Source of the DNA: Zanthoxylum bungeanum
Lineage: Eukaryota > Streptophyta > Magnoliopsida > Sapindales > Rutaceae
DNA length: 64,000 bases
Direction: 5' to 3'
NCBI GenBank assembly: GCA_019454045.1
Contig: SKCR01025337.1
Location: 1-64,000 of the forward strand
The position numbers and the translations under genes were made by a program. Below the pieces are notes generated by a model that searched no databases, was not told the origin of the DNA, and saw only the letters and a program-made list of their open reading frames with translations. This document shows, piece by piece, positions 46,131 through 58,598 of the stretch; the stretch's first letter is position 1; the number at the start of each line of letters is the position of its first letter.

Positions 46131-46800
46131 TAAGCCACCTCTCATCCCGAAGACACGTTTGCCATATCGCTAGCGCTTTCAAAGGAAGAAAGTGGATGAT
46201 CAATTCGTCAAGTTTCTTGATATCTTTAAAAAGCTCTATATCAACATCCTCTTCACAAACCTTTTAGAATAAAGGCCTAACTATAAGAATTTTATGAAGG
46301 AGATGATGTCCAAGAAGAGGAAATTGGCAAATTTTGAAACAGTATCACTCACAAAGGAGTGTAGTGCCATTATACAAAAGAAACGCCCTCCAAAGCTAAA
46401 TTATCTTGGTTAGAAATCGAGACTTTAGTAAGCACTATATGCGATTCAGGTGCGATTATCAATCTCATGCTCTTGTCCATCTACAAATAGTTGGGATTAG
46501 GTGAGGCGAAGCCAACCACCATCACATTATAACTAGCAGATAGATCATTTACCTACCCCACGAGGAATAGTAGAGGACGCGTTGGTTAAGATGGAGAAAT
46601 TCTACTTCCCTGTTGATTTCTTTATCCTTGATATGGAGGAGGATCATGACGTCCCAATCATCTTTGGGAGACCTTTCATGGCAACAAGCAGAGTTATCAT
46701 TGATGTGTAGAAAGATGAACTGACAATGCGAGTGCATAACGAAAAAGTCACCTTTAATGTTTTCAAAGCCATGTCAAGTCCTCAAGGTGATAAAGAATGT
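46130..46800 (+). pseudogene. Athila-like protease-region remnant
   Basis: Frames read LIPKTRLPYR, FVKFLDIFKKLYINILF, FMKEMMSKKRKL, then RGIVEDALVKMEKFYFPVDF, DMEEDHDVPIIFGRPFMAT and ELTMRVHNEKVTFNVFKAM. This is the segment around the retropepsin-like domain of gypsy polyproteins (GRPFLAT box). The catalytic DxG part near 46450 is garbled (one frame gives AIQV). Stops are frequent. Confidence 0.8.
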
Positions 46801-48324
46801 CGCATGATAGACATTATAGAGAATGAAATTGCAATGCACAATGATCATGTGTTAGGTGTGTCTCCATGTATTCATGCCAACACATAGGGTGAACCAGCAG
46901 TCAAAAGGCTAAAGTACATAGTCTAGCTATGCAAGGAAGATCCTCCACAGTTGAAACTGAAACTGATCCCAAGGAACTGTAAAAAGAGGAATTCAAGTGA
47001 TGCTCACATTAAGATGATCTCTGTAAAACTAAAAAAGAGGTCCAACCAATTTTGCTACATGTGTAGTCCAGAATTTCAAAATGGCAAAAAATCTATAGAT
47101 CCTGACCCCAATGGTGGAGCCCATAGCTGAACCATCAGTGGACTTTGAGGGACGATCCATGGATAAATTACCGCAGCCAACCAAATAATATTTTTCATGT
47201 CATAATCAATGGTAAATAACAAAGAAGAAAACACATGAGACTACCCGGTCTACTACATTGAAGCAGCCATGATCTTTTGGGTGGTTATGTCTGGCTAAAG
47301 ATGTTAAACTCAGGGTTAGTTAGGATGCAACCCACATATTTTTATTTTTCCATTTTTAGATTTTCATTTTCATTTTAATTTTTTTACTAGATATTTCTAT
47401 ATCTACTTAGATAGTTATTGTCGAGAGCGTGTGTTTATTTGTTGTGTGATTTTTTACCTGAGAAAAAAAATCCTAGGGAACATAGCAAAATTCTGATGAC
47501 GAGGTTGTTTGATTTAATATAAAATGTTAGAAAATGATAAGTGTTTGAATGTCTTCTATTTGACGCCTTGATTATGTGATCTAGGTCAGACTTGTTCGCA
47601 CTTAAAAAAAGTTTATATCATTAAGGACCTAGTTAGTTGATAAAGTGACTAATTGAGATAATAGGTTGATGATGAACGACTGTTTACCTAGATATCCATC
47701 TCTGACTAATATATTTAGAATGTGTGATATGGTTTTTTTAATATATATATATATATATAATCATCAAAATCGTACTACACTTAGCACAATAGTCAGTACA
47801 TAGCAATATTGAGATATCTAGGTTGGTTAGACCCATTGAATTATGATTTTCGAGATGAAATCACTGAGTTGACTTAGCTAGGTATCGAGCTGTGACAAAA
47901 CCTTAATACACAGACACTGTGAGTGTGACTTAGATAATTTATTCAAAGACTTTGGATCTAATTTGAATCATACACTTTGAAATTTCTTTGATTTCATTAC
48001 TAGGTACTCTGTGAGGACAATCTTTGCCAAGATTTCCCATGACTTGTTTATTTGTTTTTTTATTGCTTGTTTTTATATTTTTGCATGATTACATGTGCAT
48101 GTTAAATGATGTTTATGGGTGTCATCGCTGCAAGTCTTCACGAGACTATAACTCATCCACTAGGACTGCGTAGGGGTTTAAAAACATGTTGCATATGCTA
48201 AATGAAATTGTAATCCCTACGAAATTGGCCTAGTTAATTTAGTTACTTTTGTTTATTTATTTTTTAAAAAAAATTTATTTAGTCTTTTGCTCGAGACTAG
48301 AAAAATCTTAAGTTTGGGGGTGTT
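46801..48324 (+). other. Athila-like element: non-coding remainder
   Basis: After the protease remnant no RT, RNase H or integrase motif is readable in any frame. The region has an (AT)n tract at 47738-47759 and ends in the polypurine tract (48311-48320). Either pol was deleted or this is a non-autonomous derivative. Confidence 0.6.
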
Positions 48325-49647
48325 TGATAAGTGTGATTTATACCCACTTATTCATACATTCTTAACTTATTATTTTGTTATTTTCATGCCATTTTACGTG
48401 TTTTGTAGTTTTTTTTATGTTTTATTGATAGGAAGCATTAGAGCATGGATCTTGAGGCTAACGTACATGTTTTTGGAGCTTAAGGATGCAAAGGAAGCAC
48501 GCAAAAAAGACAAAATATGCAAAACAAAACACTTTGGTAGAGAAAGAGGCGTCGCAATGCCAGAATTTGCAACGCAGTGTCATCACCATCAATGAACACA
48601 AAATTTTCAGAGAAACTAGCGTCGTGATGCCATCTCTGGCGTTGCGAAGCCCTGGATGATTTTCAGACTTTAGGAAATCCATTTTCTACACTCACAATGA
48701 CTCCCCAAAATTCCCTACAAATACATAGTTTGTCCAAAATCCTATGGGGGACAAGGAGACAAAATAAGAGAGTTCAAAAAACATAATTTAAATAAATCCA
48801 CGAAATGAATTGAAGAGCGACAAGAGGAGACGTAGGCGGTGAAATCCGAAGACGAAGGGATTCGATTCAGATTTTTTTTCAAGTTTCTTTGTTTAAATTC
48901 TTATGATGTTCAATATGTTCTTGACTCTGATTTCATTGCTCTTTTATTTAGTTATGAACTGATTTTCTTATTTTAAAGGATGATGTACCATATGTTTGAA
49001 CCTATGTGTTTGATTTCCAATTATTCATTATTAATTTTTAATTCAGTTTATTTATATTTTCTTGTGTTTAATATTTCTGGTTTGCTGGTCACAAATTACA
49101 TGATTCCATGTTTAGAATCTGTCACTTGGGAGCTGAAATTTTGAATAGGATCTAGAAAATATAACCTATGACTTTTATAAAGTTGAGGAGACCTATAATT
49201 CCTTTGAATTCATTAACAAAGAATCACAGAGCGTAATAAATTATTAATTATTTGATTTTATAGAGATATCGAAGTCAGTAATGAATAATGTTTCCACTCG
49301 GTAATTGAGAGAGGTAGTAGAATAATTTAGGATTCTTGGATTAAAAACTAAGAAATTGAGTAATAATTGATTGGCATAACAAATACATAAGGGATAGTTA
49401 GGTGAAATCAGACTCTTGATTTCATCTCATACTAGTCTTTCTAAATTAAACTTTTTGAGTTCTCGCTTCTTTAGTTTATAATTTTAATTTAGTTTATTTT
49501 TATTTGATTTATAAATAAAGTTAAGTTTATTAATTATACTATTTAGTATGAATTTGAATTCATCAATCCATGTGGGTTTGACACTTTTTTATTCACCATT
49601 TACGACAACTTCACACTGTATACTTGCAGTACGATAATCTCGCAACA
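48325..49647 (+). repeat. Athila-like 3' LTR
   Basis: TGATAAGTG...CGCAACA, followed by TSD ATCAT. Carries the same GC-rich island (48548-48660) as the 5' copy, diverged. Confidence 0.9.
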
Positions 49648-49652
49648 ATCAT

Positions 49653-50597
49653 ACTGGTCCCAATACCGGTTAGCTAACAAAATACTGGTCATCATACAGG
49701 TAAATAATCTGTCACGCCGCTTTGTATTCAACGGTCATATTCGATATAGCCATTTGAATTGTAGGATCGGTATACCGGCCTCTATAGACCGACATATCGA
49801 TCTAAGGACAGAGAATTGGGGTAGTTTTAACTTTCTCTATATATTGAGCCCCAATTTCATTTTTGCGAACTTCTTACACCTTCTAATGTTTCTTTAAAAG
49901 CAAAAATAAAAAGAGAAATAAATCTTCTCTTTCACATACTCTCTTGATTATCAAAGCTTACTACATACATATTCATATGATTTAAAGAGATTGAATTTAC
50001 TTGGGTTAGCAAATCACATTCTTAAATCTTCTTTATCTTTTGTGAGTACCCAAGTTGAATTGTAAATCTTTTTATCTTAAACAATTGTGATTGTGAAATC
50101 CCTTGTTGAGTGGGAATACTGAAATGATGAATTTTATTGAAAGGTTTAAGAGTGAACCTATGGACAAAACTCTTAGTGTTTGTGTAAAGTTTGGAGTGAA
50201 ACTAGGAACAAAACTCCTTATTTGTGAGTAAGCCACGAAAAAATCTCGGTGTAAGTTGTGGATTCAATTTATAGAGTGGAAAGCTTCAAGCGTGGCTTGG
50301 AAGAGTGGACGTAGGCAAAAAGTTGGCCGAACCATTTTAAATTACGGTGTCAAAATTCTTAACCTCTTACTCCTTTTATTCATCGCAAGTTTTATTTTAT
50401 ATTTGCATATTGTTTAGAAACTTGCATTTTTTAATAAATTGTGATTGTAGAAATTGAACACTAAGCTTAATTGGTAAGACTACCAACTAAGTGGATTAAA
50501 ATAGTAAAGATTTATAATTCCATAATATTTGGCTTATACCCAATTCACCCCCCTCTTGGGTATAGTTAGTGTTATTTGAGTGCTTGTAGGTATCACA
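49653..50597 (+). repeat. SIRE-like 5' LTR, right part
   Basis: Continues the sequence split at 43255 (ACCGGT-type words on both sides). It contains an inferred transcript leader and ends GTATCACA before the primer site. Only one LTR is in the window, so the limits come from the primer site and the nested TSD. Confidence 0.55.
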
Positions 50598-50656
50598 AAT
50601 TGGTATCATAGTTTGTACTTCTCGCAAAGAATTTGACCATCCGTGAAGAGATAATA

Positions 50657-51930
50657 TGACAACTACAAGTAATACGTCAATGAACCTTGTTGGAGGATTT
50701 TTGAAAAATAGACTTATGTTCTACACTGGAGCCGACTATAATTACTAGAAGATGAGGATGTTGAAATACCTCCTTGTTATTAATGTGCAATCATTCAAAG
50801 TAGTTACTAGATGTTCTAAAATGTCAATTAAGAAGGATAACAATGGTGTGGAGTTTCCTAAACCGTAATCCGAATGGACCGATAAGGACTATATGGAAGC
50901 CTCCAGCAATGCAAATGCTCTCAATCATTTACTTTTTGTTATTGATCGAAACCCAATTAACAAATTTCCAGAATTTGAAAATGTATATGATTATGGAAGT
51001 TATTAGAAATGGTCAATGAGGGCACTAGTCAAGTTAAAGAGTCAAAGATCAACCGGTTTATGTGTGACTGAGATAGCTTCAAGATGGAAGCCGGGAAAGA
51101 TATTGAGATGATGATCTCTAGGTTCACAATGATTGTGAATCAACTAAGTGCTTTTGGAAAAATCATTAGTATCAGTGATCAAGTGAAGAAAATCCTTAGG
51201 TCTCTTCCCAATGAATATAGAATTTACACCGCCTTCATTAAAGAATCAAATGATGTCAACAACTTAAAATTGGATGATTTGGTAGGAAAATTATTGGAAT
51301 ATGAGATGAAGATCAAGAAAGATTTAAGGGAAGAAGAAAAGAAAAATAAAAAGAGAATGACACTTAAGTCATTTGTGATAAAAGCGGATAGTGCAAGCTC
51401 AAGTGATGAGGAAGATGATAGTAGTGAAGGCTTGACACATTTAACAAAATATTTCAAGCAATTCCTCAAATCTAAGAAGTCTAAAGGAAAATTTCGAAAA
51501 ATTGAGAAGAAATAGGAAAATTGACAAAGGAAATACAAGAATGATAAAATCATTTGCTATGAGTGTGAAAAGTCGGGTCACATAGTTGCTGATTGCCCAA
51601 TGAAGAGATTTAATGGAAAATTCAAGAAGAAGTCAATGAAGGCAATTAGGAGCGATAGCGACTCTAGCTCATCTGAAGAATATAGTGAAGAGAGGACAAG
51701 ACATAATGCCTTTGTGGCTATTGATAACCTCCTAGATGAGAGTGATGAAGAAAATGTACATGATTCTCTTGAATATGATGAACTATTTGATACTTTCAAT
51801 GAATTATATGACTTGCTAAAAAAGAAGCATAAATTGATCAAAATAAACATTTATCCCTATTACAGGATCATAAATCAATTGTTGAGAAAAATAAAATGCA
51901 TGAAAAATAAATTGTATGCTTAAATGATGA
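50657..51930 (+). pseudogene. SIRE-like gag with two zinc knuckles
   Basis: ATG 50657 (MTTTSNTSMNLVGGF), then stops. The stretch 51084-51515 is open and shows VNQLSAFGKIIS, KKILRSLPNEY and LDDLVGKLLEYEMKI, the UBN2-type Gag core. A zinc knuckle ICYECEKSGHIVADCP lies at about 51550-51597, followed by an acidic Ser/Asp/Glu-rich tail (51600-51923). A further knuckle-like piece, CHICNKKGHKIYDC (about 52230), is an incomplete CCHC box. Stops at 50744, 50867, 51003 and 51513 and later shifts make it inactive. Confidence 0.82.
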
Positions 51931-53076
51931 TATTTTAAAACTTGAAAAAAATATGTCTAGTATGTCATGTAACTCATCTAGCACATGTGAGTACAACACC
52001 TTGAAGGATGAAAATATTGCATTAAATGAAAGGTTGTTGATTTGCACTCAATAGTAATAAAAATCACTTTGGGAGATAAATTTTAAAATGTTACTTGGTT
52101 CCTAAAGATGTGTTTTCAATAAATAGGGTTTGGGATATAGGCCTTACAACAAAAGAACTTATTTGAAAAATCATTTTGTAAAGGCATCAACCTTTTATAC
52201 TCATGTTACCAGTGATGTAAATATAACATGTCATATATGCAATTAAAAAGGAAATAAGATTTATGATTGCATATACAAGAAGAAACTGAATGTATGGGTT
52301 CCCAAAGGAACCAAGATTAGCCCCCCATGGACCTAAAAAAGTTTGGGTACTAAAATTTGTTTGAATGATTTTGTACTTGAAGCTTTGGGAAAAGTAATTA
52401 ATGAGAAATGCAAATGATCCCAAAAACTTAACACAAAGTGATGAAATAGCTCAATAAGAAGAATATCAAATACAACCTCAAAATCAACTAAGTTTCATGA
52501 ATGGTGGATTTGTCACTTGATGACAACGGTAAAAGGTAAAATTTGTGATTACAGAAACATTGAAACTGTTTCCTCCACCTTACTTGAGTATGCTTAAATT
52601 TTTTATATGGATAGGACATAATTGTGAAACATGTTATTGATTAGGCATTATGAACTTATACATAATTAGCCTTTTCTGATCTTAATTGTTTGATTTGAGC
52701 ATTAATGAAACTCATTGAGTTAATTGATAATTTGTGTGAAGCATTAGAAATGCTCAAAAATTGAATTGAGGAGAATTGTAATATTTGCCTACATGATTTA
52801 ATTGTATTTATAATCGCAATTGGTATCACTTTGAGTTTATTACACATATATGACATTTGTGATCCATTTGGTTGATTTGCTCATTGATAAGAAATGCATG
52901 AGTATTGCTATTTTTTACTGTCTTTGGCAAAGGGAATGATGATCTTGAAATATTGTGCTTAATATTTACATATATTATCATTTGTTATATTTTTTATATG
53001 TCTTGCCATTGATATTATTAGTTGAAAATGAAATGCATAGATATTGGTATAACTTGAATGATTTTGATGATCTACG
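51931..53076 (+). other. SIRE-like element: decayed body
   Basis: Short traces such as LNVWVPKGTK and KFHEWWICH suggest the end of gag and the start of protease (about 52230-52520). After that no integrase or RT motif can be read. The rest looks like non-coding 3' sequence, so most of pol appears deleted. Confidence 0.5.
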
Positions 53077-55035
53077 TGTAGGAAACAACATTCCTTATGC
53101 GTAAGGAAAATGCTATTGGCTCCAGGATTGACCTTGAAAAATTTCTTGCCTTCTCCCTTTGTTGAAACTAAATTCCACCAACTTTGGGTGAATAGATTTG
53201 CTCCTTGATGTGGATGTGTTTCCTTTGCGATCCGATACTTGAATCAACCATTCGATCTTCCGAGCTATGACTCGAAACCAACAAACCGAAGTGTGGGCTT
53301 CACTCACAAAGATTAATCTCTAAACTCTTTAGAGATTTATGTTGTCACAAATTATTTTGGCTTTTAGAAATGAATGAAGAAGATGATATTCTTCTTTACT
53401 CTCTTTTCTCTCTTCTCAACTCTTAAGGAAAAAATCTGGATTTTTGGTTTATGAAATTGTTTCTCAACTCTTGAGAAAATTCCTTTGTTTTTCTCTATTA
53501 CAACTCTTGTAACCCTCTCTCTCTTTTTTGAACCAAAAATCAGGATTTTTATTATTTCAACAAGCCAACCATCTTTGTCATTAGGTCACTAATGTTTTTC
53601 TTGTAATGGCAAATACACCCAAGTGGAGACCATACCAAAGCATAAGAAGTGAACCACTAATGACAAAACAATTAGATAATTAGGTCATACCTAATAGACA
53701 TAAATTTTTGGAGAGTATGGCAAGCCATATGGTATTATCTCCAAGACAATTTAAAAATCATTATCATAATAATAATGTAATTACCCTAATTATGATGTAG
53801 TAATTATCTTATAATTATTACTAACTTGATTATCTCATAATGACAATTTGATTATCTCATAACCAAAGAATTCTAGAAAATATTATATTAAACTCATTTA
53901 ATATAGTTTTCGTTTGTGACAAATTATATTATTAATCTCATTAATAATATATAAATATTATGTGAGTATATAATTTGACAATCTAATTATATTAGGTTTT
54001 CTTCAGTTAATCGAGCTAGTACGGGGACCAAATGGACCTACAGTTCCGAACTTCAATAATCTCGAAATATTAATTAAACTCTTTAATTAAATATTCCGAA
54101 TTATTAACTTCGTGTTAATCCACTAAAAACTCGAAGTTGAACTCTTGTTGCCGTAGATGGAAAATATAAGCCGAACAACTGCGGTGTCCATCGATATAGT
54201 CATTACATACGGATTATCCCTTCATAAGTATCTCATAATTAGAGCTGGTCATAAGTCTGTTATACCCCTCTAATTATTTTATACCTTAAGTACCATTGAT
54301 TCTCTAATGAACAATTTATTCATAACTCTTATGAATATTAATATTTCTATTCGTAATAGAAACACTTGAGTGCTCTAATCGTTCAAGTACCGAATCAACC
54401 CTTAAGAAAAATACACTTCTACTTCTCGTAAGAAGGAGTGAACTCCATGTCTATGTAAAATGTTCCCAACTACACACCAAACCATATCCCCAAAATACGT
54501 AGTTATTGGTCAGGACTGCTACACCAACCTCACCTTAGTAAATCAAAGGATATATTATGACATGCATGAGTTCATAATACACTCATGATTAAGATCAATG
54601 CATGTATGATCATCTAGTAGATAAAATGAATTTCTTTAGTTAACAAATATTATAAGATATTTATTTTTATCTGGGTCCAGTCCTATATGATCACATCCTA
54701 TAAGTTGCCTTCATTCTCATGTCACCACATGAACGATCTCATATCAAGGTCGTTGTACAAGTACAGAATGGACCGCAGCTATAGATACACCACAAACAAA
54801 GTACCCACTTTGCTTACTCTCTACGGACTGTTTTAGATTACTAACTTCAGACTTAAATTCTCTTGTGTATCACTCATACACTAAGTTTGAAAGCACATAA
54901 GTAATCAAGGGTATACAAGATAATTTACAATATGCTATTTAAATCAAATAATTTTGATAAATGAATAATGCATCAATTATTTCAATAAACAATTTCGTTT
55001 ATAATACATGAAGCTCTAGGGCGTATATCCTAATA
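53077..55035 (-). repeat. Minus-strand copia 3' LTR
   Basis: About 1.96 kb. On the minus strand it would start TATTAGGATATACGCC, where TG is expected (probably TG to TA). The minus-strand polypurine tract CAAGTGGGA lies just before it (plus coordinates 55039-55047). Confidence 0.82.
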
Positions 55036-55044
55036 ATATCCCAC

Positions 55045-56690
55045 TTGAACTAGAGAAAATGAGACATGTCATGTAATCTTACACCATTTAGGTGACCTTC
55101 AAAAACTTTAGCCTATAAAGTCTTTGTAAACGGATCAGCTAAGTTCTTTTCGGATGTAATTTATGTGACATAATTGTCTTATCTCTGCACTATCTCCTTG
55201 ATGAGATGATATTTTATCTTTATATGCTTTCCCCTCTTGTGGCTTCTTGGTTCCTTGGAATTCACCATTGCACCACTATTATCACAATATGGTATTAGTG
55301 GTTTATTCGTATTCGGAACAACTTCCAGATCTCCTAAGAACTTACGGAGCCAGACTGCTTCCTTAGCAGTTTCACAAGCTGCTACATATTCAGCCTCCAT
55401 GGTGGAGTCAGCAATACAAGATTGTTTTACGCTTCTCCACATAATGGCCCCGACACCTAGAGTGAACACTGATCCGGATGTTGATTTCCTAGAATCGACA
55501 TCCGTCTGAAAATCAGAATTTATATATCCATTGAGGATCATATCCTCACCAGAATATACTAGTATATAATTTCTCATTTTCTTAAGATACTTGAGAATAT
55601 GTTTCACAACCACCCAATGATCCAATCTTGGGTTGGACTGAAACCTACTGACTATTCCTACTGCAAAGTAGATGTCCGGCCTCGTGCATAACATAGCATA
55701 TATAAGACTTCCAACAACTGAGGCATATTGGGATATGTCTCATTTCCTCAACTCATTGAGGTGTCTTAGGAGACTGTTCATTTGATAAATGAATTCCATG
55801 TCTGAAAGATAAATTACCTTTCTTGGAATTCTGCATTCCAAATCACACAAGAATCTTGTCGATATAGGATGCCTGAGACATTGCTAACAGTCATATCTTG
55901 CGATCCCAAATGATCTGGATCTCAAGTACATAACTGGCCTCTCCCAAATCTTTCATTTGAAATCGATTAGCTAGCCAGATTTTCACATCTGATAATATCA
56001 TTACATCATTCCCAATGAGTAAAATATCATCGACTTACAAAACGAGAAAAACCACCTTACCATCAACGATGTGCTTGTAGACAAAAGGGCATCGATGTTC
56101 TGCTCAAAATTATAAGACTTGATCATAGTATCAAATCTTATGTTCCAAGATCGAGATGTTTGCTTAAGTCCATAAATGGACCTTTAAATCTTGCAAACTT
56201 TTTGCTCCTGACCTTGGGTTATGAACCCCTCTGATTGTACCATATAGATACTCTCATCAAAATTTTCATTCAAGAATACAGTCTTGACATCCATTTACCA
56301 AATCTCATAGTCATAATATGTGGCAATGGAAAGAAGAATACGAATGGATTTTAGCATGACTATTGGCGAGATAGTCTCCTCATAGTCGACTCCCTCTTTC
56401 TGGGTATAACCATTGGCCACTAGCCTAGCCTTAAAGGTATATACCTTCCCATCTAATCCTCTTTTTCTCTTATAGATCCACTTGCAACCTATGAGTTTTA
56501 CTCCATCAGGTTGATCTACAAGTTCCCATACTGAGTTAGAGTACATAGACTCCATCTCAAGGTTCATGGCTTTGAGTCATTCCTCTTTATTAGAATCATT
56601 CATTACACTATGATAGGTCAATGGATCATCTACACCATCACTGGAAGGAACAAATTGTGCCTTTTCATTTCCTAGATAGCATTCAGGTTG
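55045..56690 (-). pseudogene. Minus-strand copia RT and RNase H
   Basis: Read on the minus strand: LVANGYTQKEGVDYEE and MLKSIRILLSIATYYDYEIW (56295-56567). A decayed YVDD region follows around 56000-56050. RNase H is at 55179-55694 with NGYINSDFQTDVDSRKSTSG, STMEAEYVAACET and YCDNSGAM, and its last part (55060-55178) is in another frame (ADPFTK). Stops and frameshifts between the pieces mean no functional enzyme. Confidence 0.9.
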
Positions 56691-56691
56691 T

Positions 56692-58593
56692 TGATAAGCG
56701 GTAAATATATCAATATTTACCGTCTATTTGACCTAATATTTTGTATAGTTTCTTGAGTTCTGTGAATATTTTGATGTGTTTTGTATTATTTTATAGATAA
56801 ATAAAATAACAGGACTCTCTGGAATCAATTCGGGGCCAAAACAGCGAAAAACGGACAAAAAGGGTAAAAATATAAATTTCCTGCTAAAATGCGCCGTTTG
56901 CTAAAATGCGCCGTCTAAAATGCACCATCTGCTATCATGCACCGCTAACGTGAGCCTGCCACGTGTCAACATCAGTAGATTTTCTAACATGCGCACTTGC
57001 TAACATGTGACTGCCACGTGTCACCATCACAGCAATCGTCCTAACATGAGCCGGACACGTGTCAGCATCCCATGTTGCCGACAGAACACGTCATTGCTGA
57101 CGTCAGAGTCACGATGCGCAGAGCATTCTGCGTCGCGACGCCAAGCCAATAATTCAGATGCCGACGCTACCGACGCCATGTGTCACCATCTCCGCGAAGT
57201 CCGTGCCACGCGTCCAAAATCTACGGCGCGTCGCGATGCGCATTGTTCCACGCGTCGCGACGCAAGAGGCCAGGATTTGCCTATAAATTGAGGCCAATTT
57301 CAGAATTCCAATTCATACTTTCTTCTAAGGAATTCCTTAAGAATACTAAGAAGATTGTATCTTTTTTGTTTATTTACAGCTTTCTGCATTTAATTTTATT
57401 TACTTTACGCAATAATACTTTCTTTATTTTACTTTTCAGTTTTTATTTTTTACTGTTCAGTATGAGGAGGTAACTCCCCTTTGCTGGGGTTAAAGGTTAA
57501 GCTTTTATTACTAATATTTAGATTAATATCCCTTAATTATAATATATAAACTATTTAAAACCTGACTTAATGAGATACCGCCTTTATAGTCGGTTGGACT
57601 TAATTAAATTGATTTTAACCTGACTAAATTGGATACCGCCTTTATGGTCGGTTAGAATTAATTATAAATTTGGCTTAATCAGGATACTATCTATATGGTC
57701 GGTTGGTAATTTTCACGCAAAGTTAATATATTATAATAAGTGAGATATCTAAAATAAAAGTAATAAAAGTGGATCCTCTAACCCCAGTATTTTCTTTTAT
57801 TTACCTTTTTAATTTCCAGTTTTTACTTTATGTCATTTACTTTATTTAAGCTTTTACTAGTCCTAGATATGTGTTGTAACTAAACATGTTATCTGGGGTT
57901 GTGATGAATTCCAATATCACCGGTTTATAAGGGGTTATTTTACGATTTATGTAATATAAAGGTTTATTTATTGAGCCTTAAGCTTAATACTTCTTGTTAA
58001 CTGGTCATTAATAAGATTGATTTGGTAAACTTAAAATGAACTTGGAAAATAGATTTTAGGTTTCAGCCTTAGACTCAATAGCCAACGATCTCCCTTAAGG
58101 ATAGATAACCCTTAATAGATTTCCTTACAGGATAGGAATATACCTGTCGGGCGGGGGTAGCCATAATTGGAACTTAATCTTAATGAATTCAGGTAACTTG
58201 GTTAACATAGGAATATGATTAATTGGGTTATTCTAGGTATTTACATATGACCATCAGAAGAGGCTTTTGCATAAATTCGTGTTCAAGGTTAATAAACAAA
58301 TATATTGCACAAACATGAGATAACCACTCCATCTTTAAAAGGTATTGGAAGAATTCACAACCCTAAATAGTTTAATAATATTGATTTTACCTTTAATTCA
58401 CTTTCGTGCTATTTTATTTACTTGTTTTAGTTTAAAGTCACCATCCAATCAAACAACAAATATATTAGATACTTGTAAACATTTGGCTTCATAAATTAAT
58501 AGCTTAGGTATTAAGTCCCTGTGGGATCAATATATTTTATACTACTTGAGTGATACATGAAGTTGCGTTATACGTGTATGATTACGCCGGTCA
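56692..58593 (+). repeat. Solo LTR (gypsy-type), 1.9 kb, inside the minus-strand copia
   Basis: Begins TGATAAGCGG and ends CCGGTCA, with a perfect 5-bp TSD GTTGT (56687-56691 and 58594-58598). A single LTR with no internal region is the product of recombination between two LTRs. It has a strong-looking promoter: a cluster of CACGTG/TGACGTCA boxes (56959-57260) and a TATA box (CTATAAATT, about 57280-57289). The block 'ggataccgcctttatgg' is repeated three times, imperfectly, at 57570-57705. Orientation is inferred from the TATA box and the 'ccctgtgggatc' motif near its 3' end. Confidence 0.88.
56959..57260 (+). promoter_or_regulatory. bZIP-type box cluster upstream of the solo-LTR TATA box
   Basis: CCACGTGTCA at 56959-56968 and 57014-57023, ACACGTGTCA at 57055-57064 (inside the palindrome GACACGTGTC), TGACGTCA at 57098-57105, and weaker CCATGTGTCA (57177) and CCACGCGTC (57207, 57249). 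G-box/ABRE and C-box sites bind plant bZIP factors, for example in ABA or stress responses. The sites lie within imperfect repeats of about 40-55 bp. Confidence 0.65.
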
Positions 58594-58598
58594 GTTGT

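Larger units (their letters stand above)
43261..49647 (+). mobile_element. Athila-like Ty3-gypsy element, non-autonomous, 6.4 kb
   Basis: LTRs 43261-44578 (1318 bp) and 48325-49647 (1323 bp), perfect TSD ATCAT (43256-43260 and 49648-49652), and primer site region TTTTTGGCGTTGTTGC (44581-44596), which is close to the TGGCGCCGTTGCCGGGG site of Athila-type elements. A 'agtttggggg' polypurine tract precedes the 3' LTR. The interior holds only decayed gag and a protease region; I find no RT, RNase H or integrase motif. The LTRs differ by well over 10% in their first 300 bp, so this is an old insertion. Confidence 0.9.
42861..53076 (+). mobile_element. SIRE-like Ty1-copia element (5' LTR, gag and decayed body), host of two nested elements
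   Basis: The 5' LTR is inferred at 42861-43255 plus 49653-50597 (interrupted by the Athila-like element). It ends in ATCACA and is followed by a near-standard primer site TGGTATCATAG (50601-50611). gag follows. The body after gag is decayed and looks deleted for most of pol, and a 'tttggcaaaggga' phrase near 52926 resembles the 3' region of SIRE-type elements. The minus-strand copia interrupts it at 53077, so its 3' end lies beyond the window. The 5' boundary is an inference. Confidence 0.6.

Noticed and set aside
48287..48595. 102-codon frame with a membrane-like stretch
   Set aside because: It runs from the polypurine tract into the Athila-like LTR and is a chance frame in AT-rich sequence.
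53113..53307. Short minus-strand frame in the minus-strand copia LTR, also seen at 62778-63041
   Set aside because: It lies in the LTR, is poorly conserved between the two LTR copies and has no known motif.
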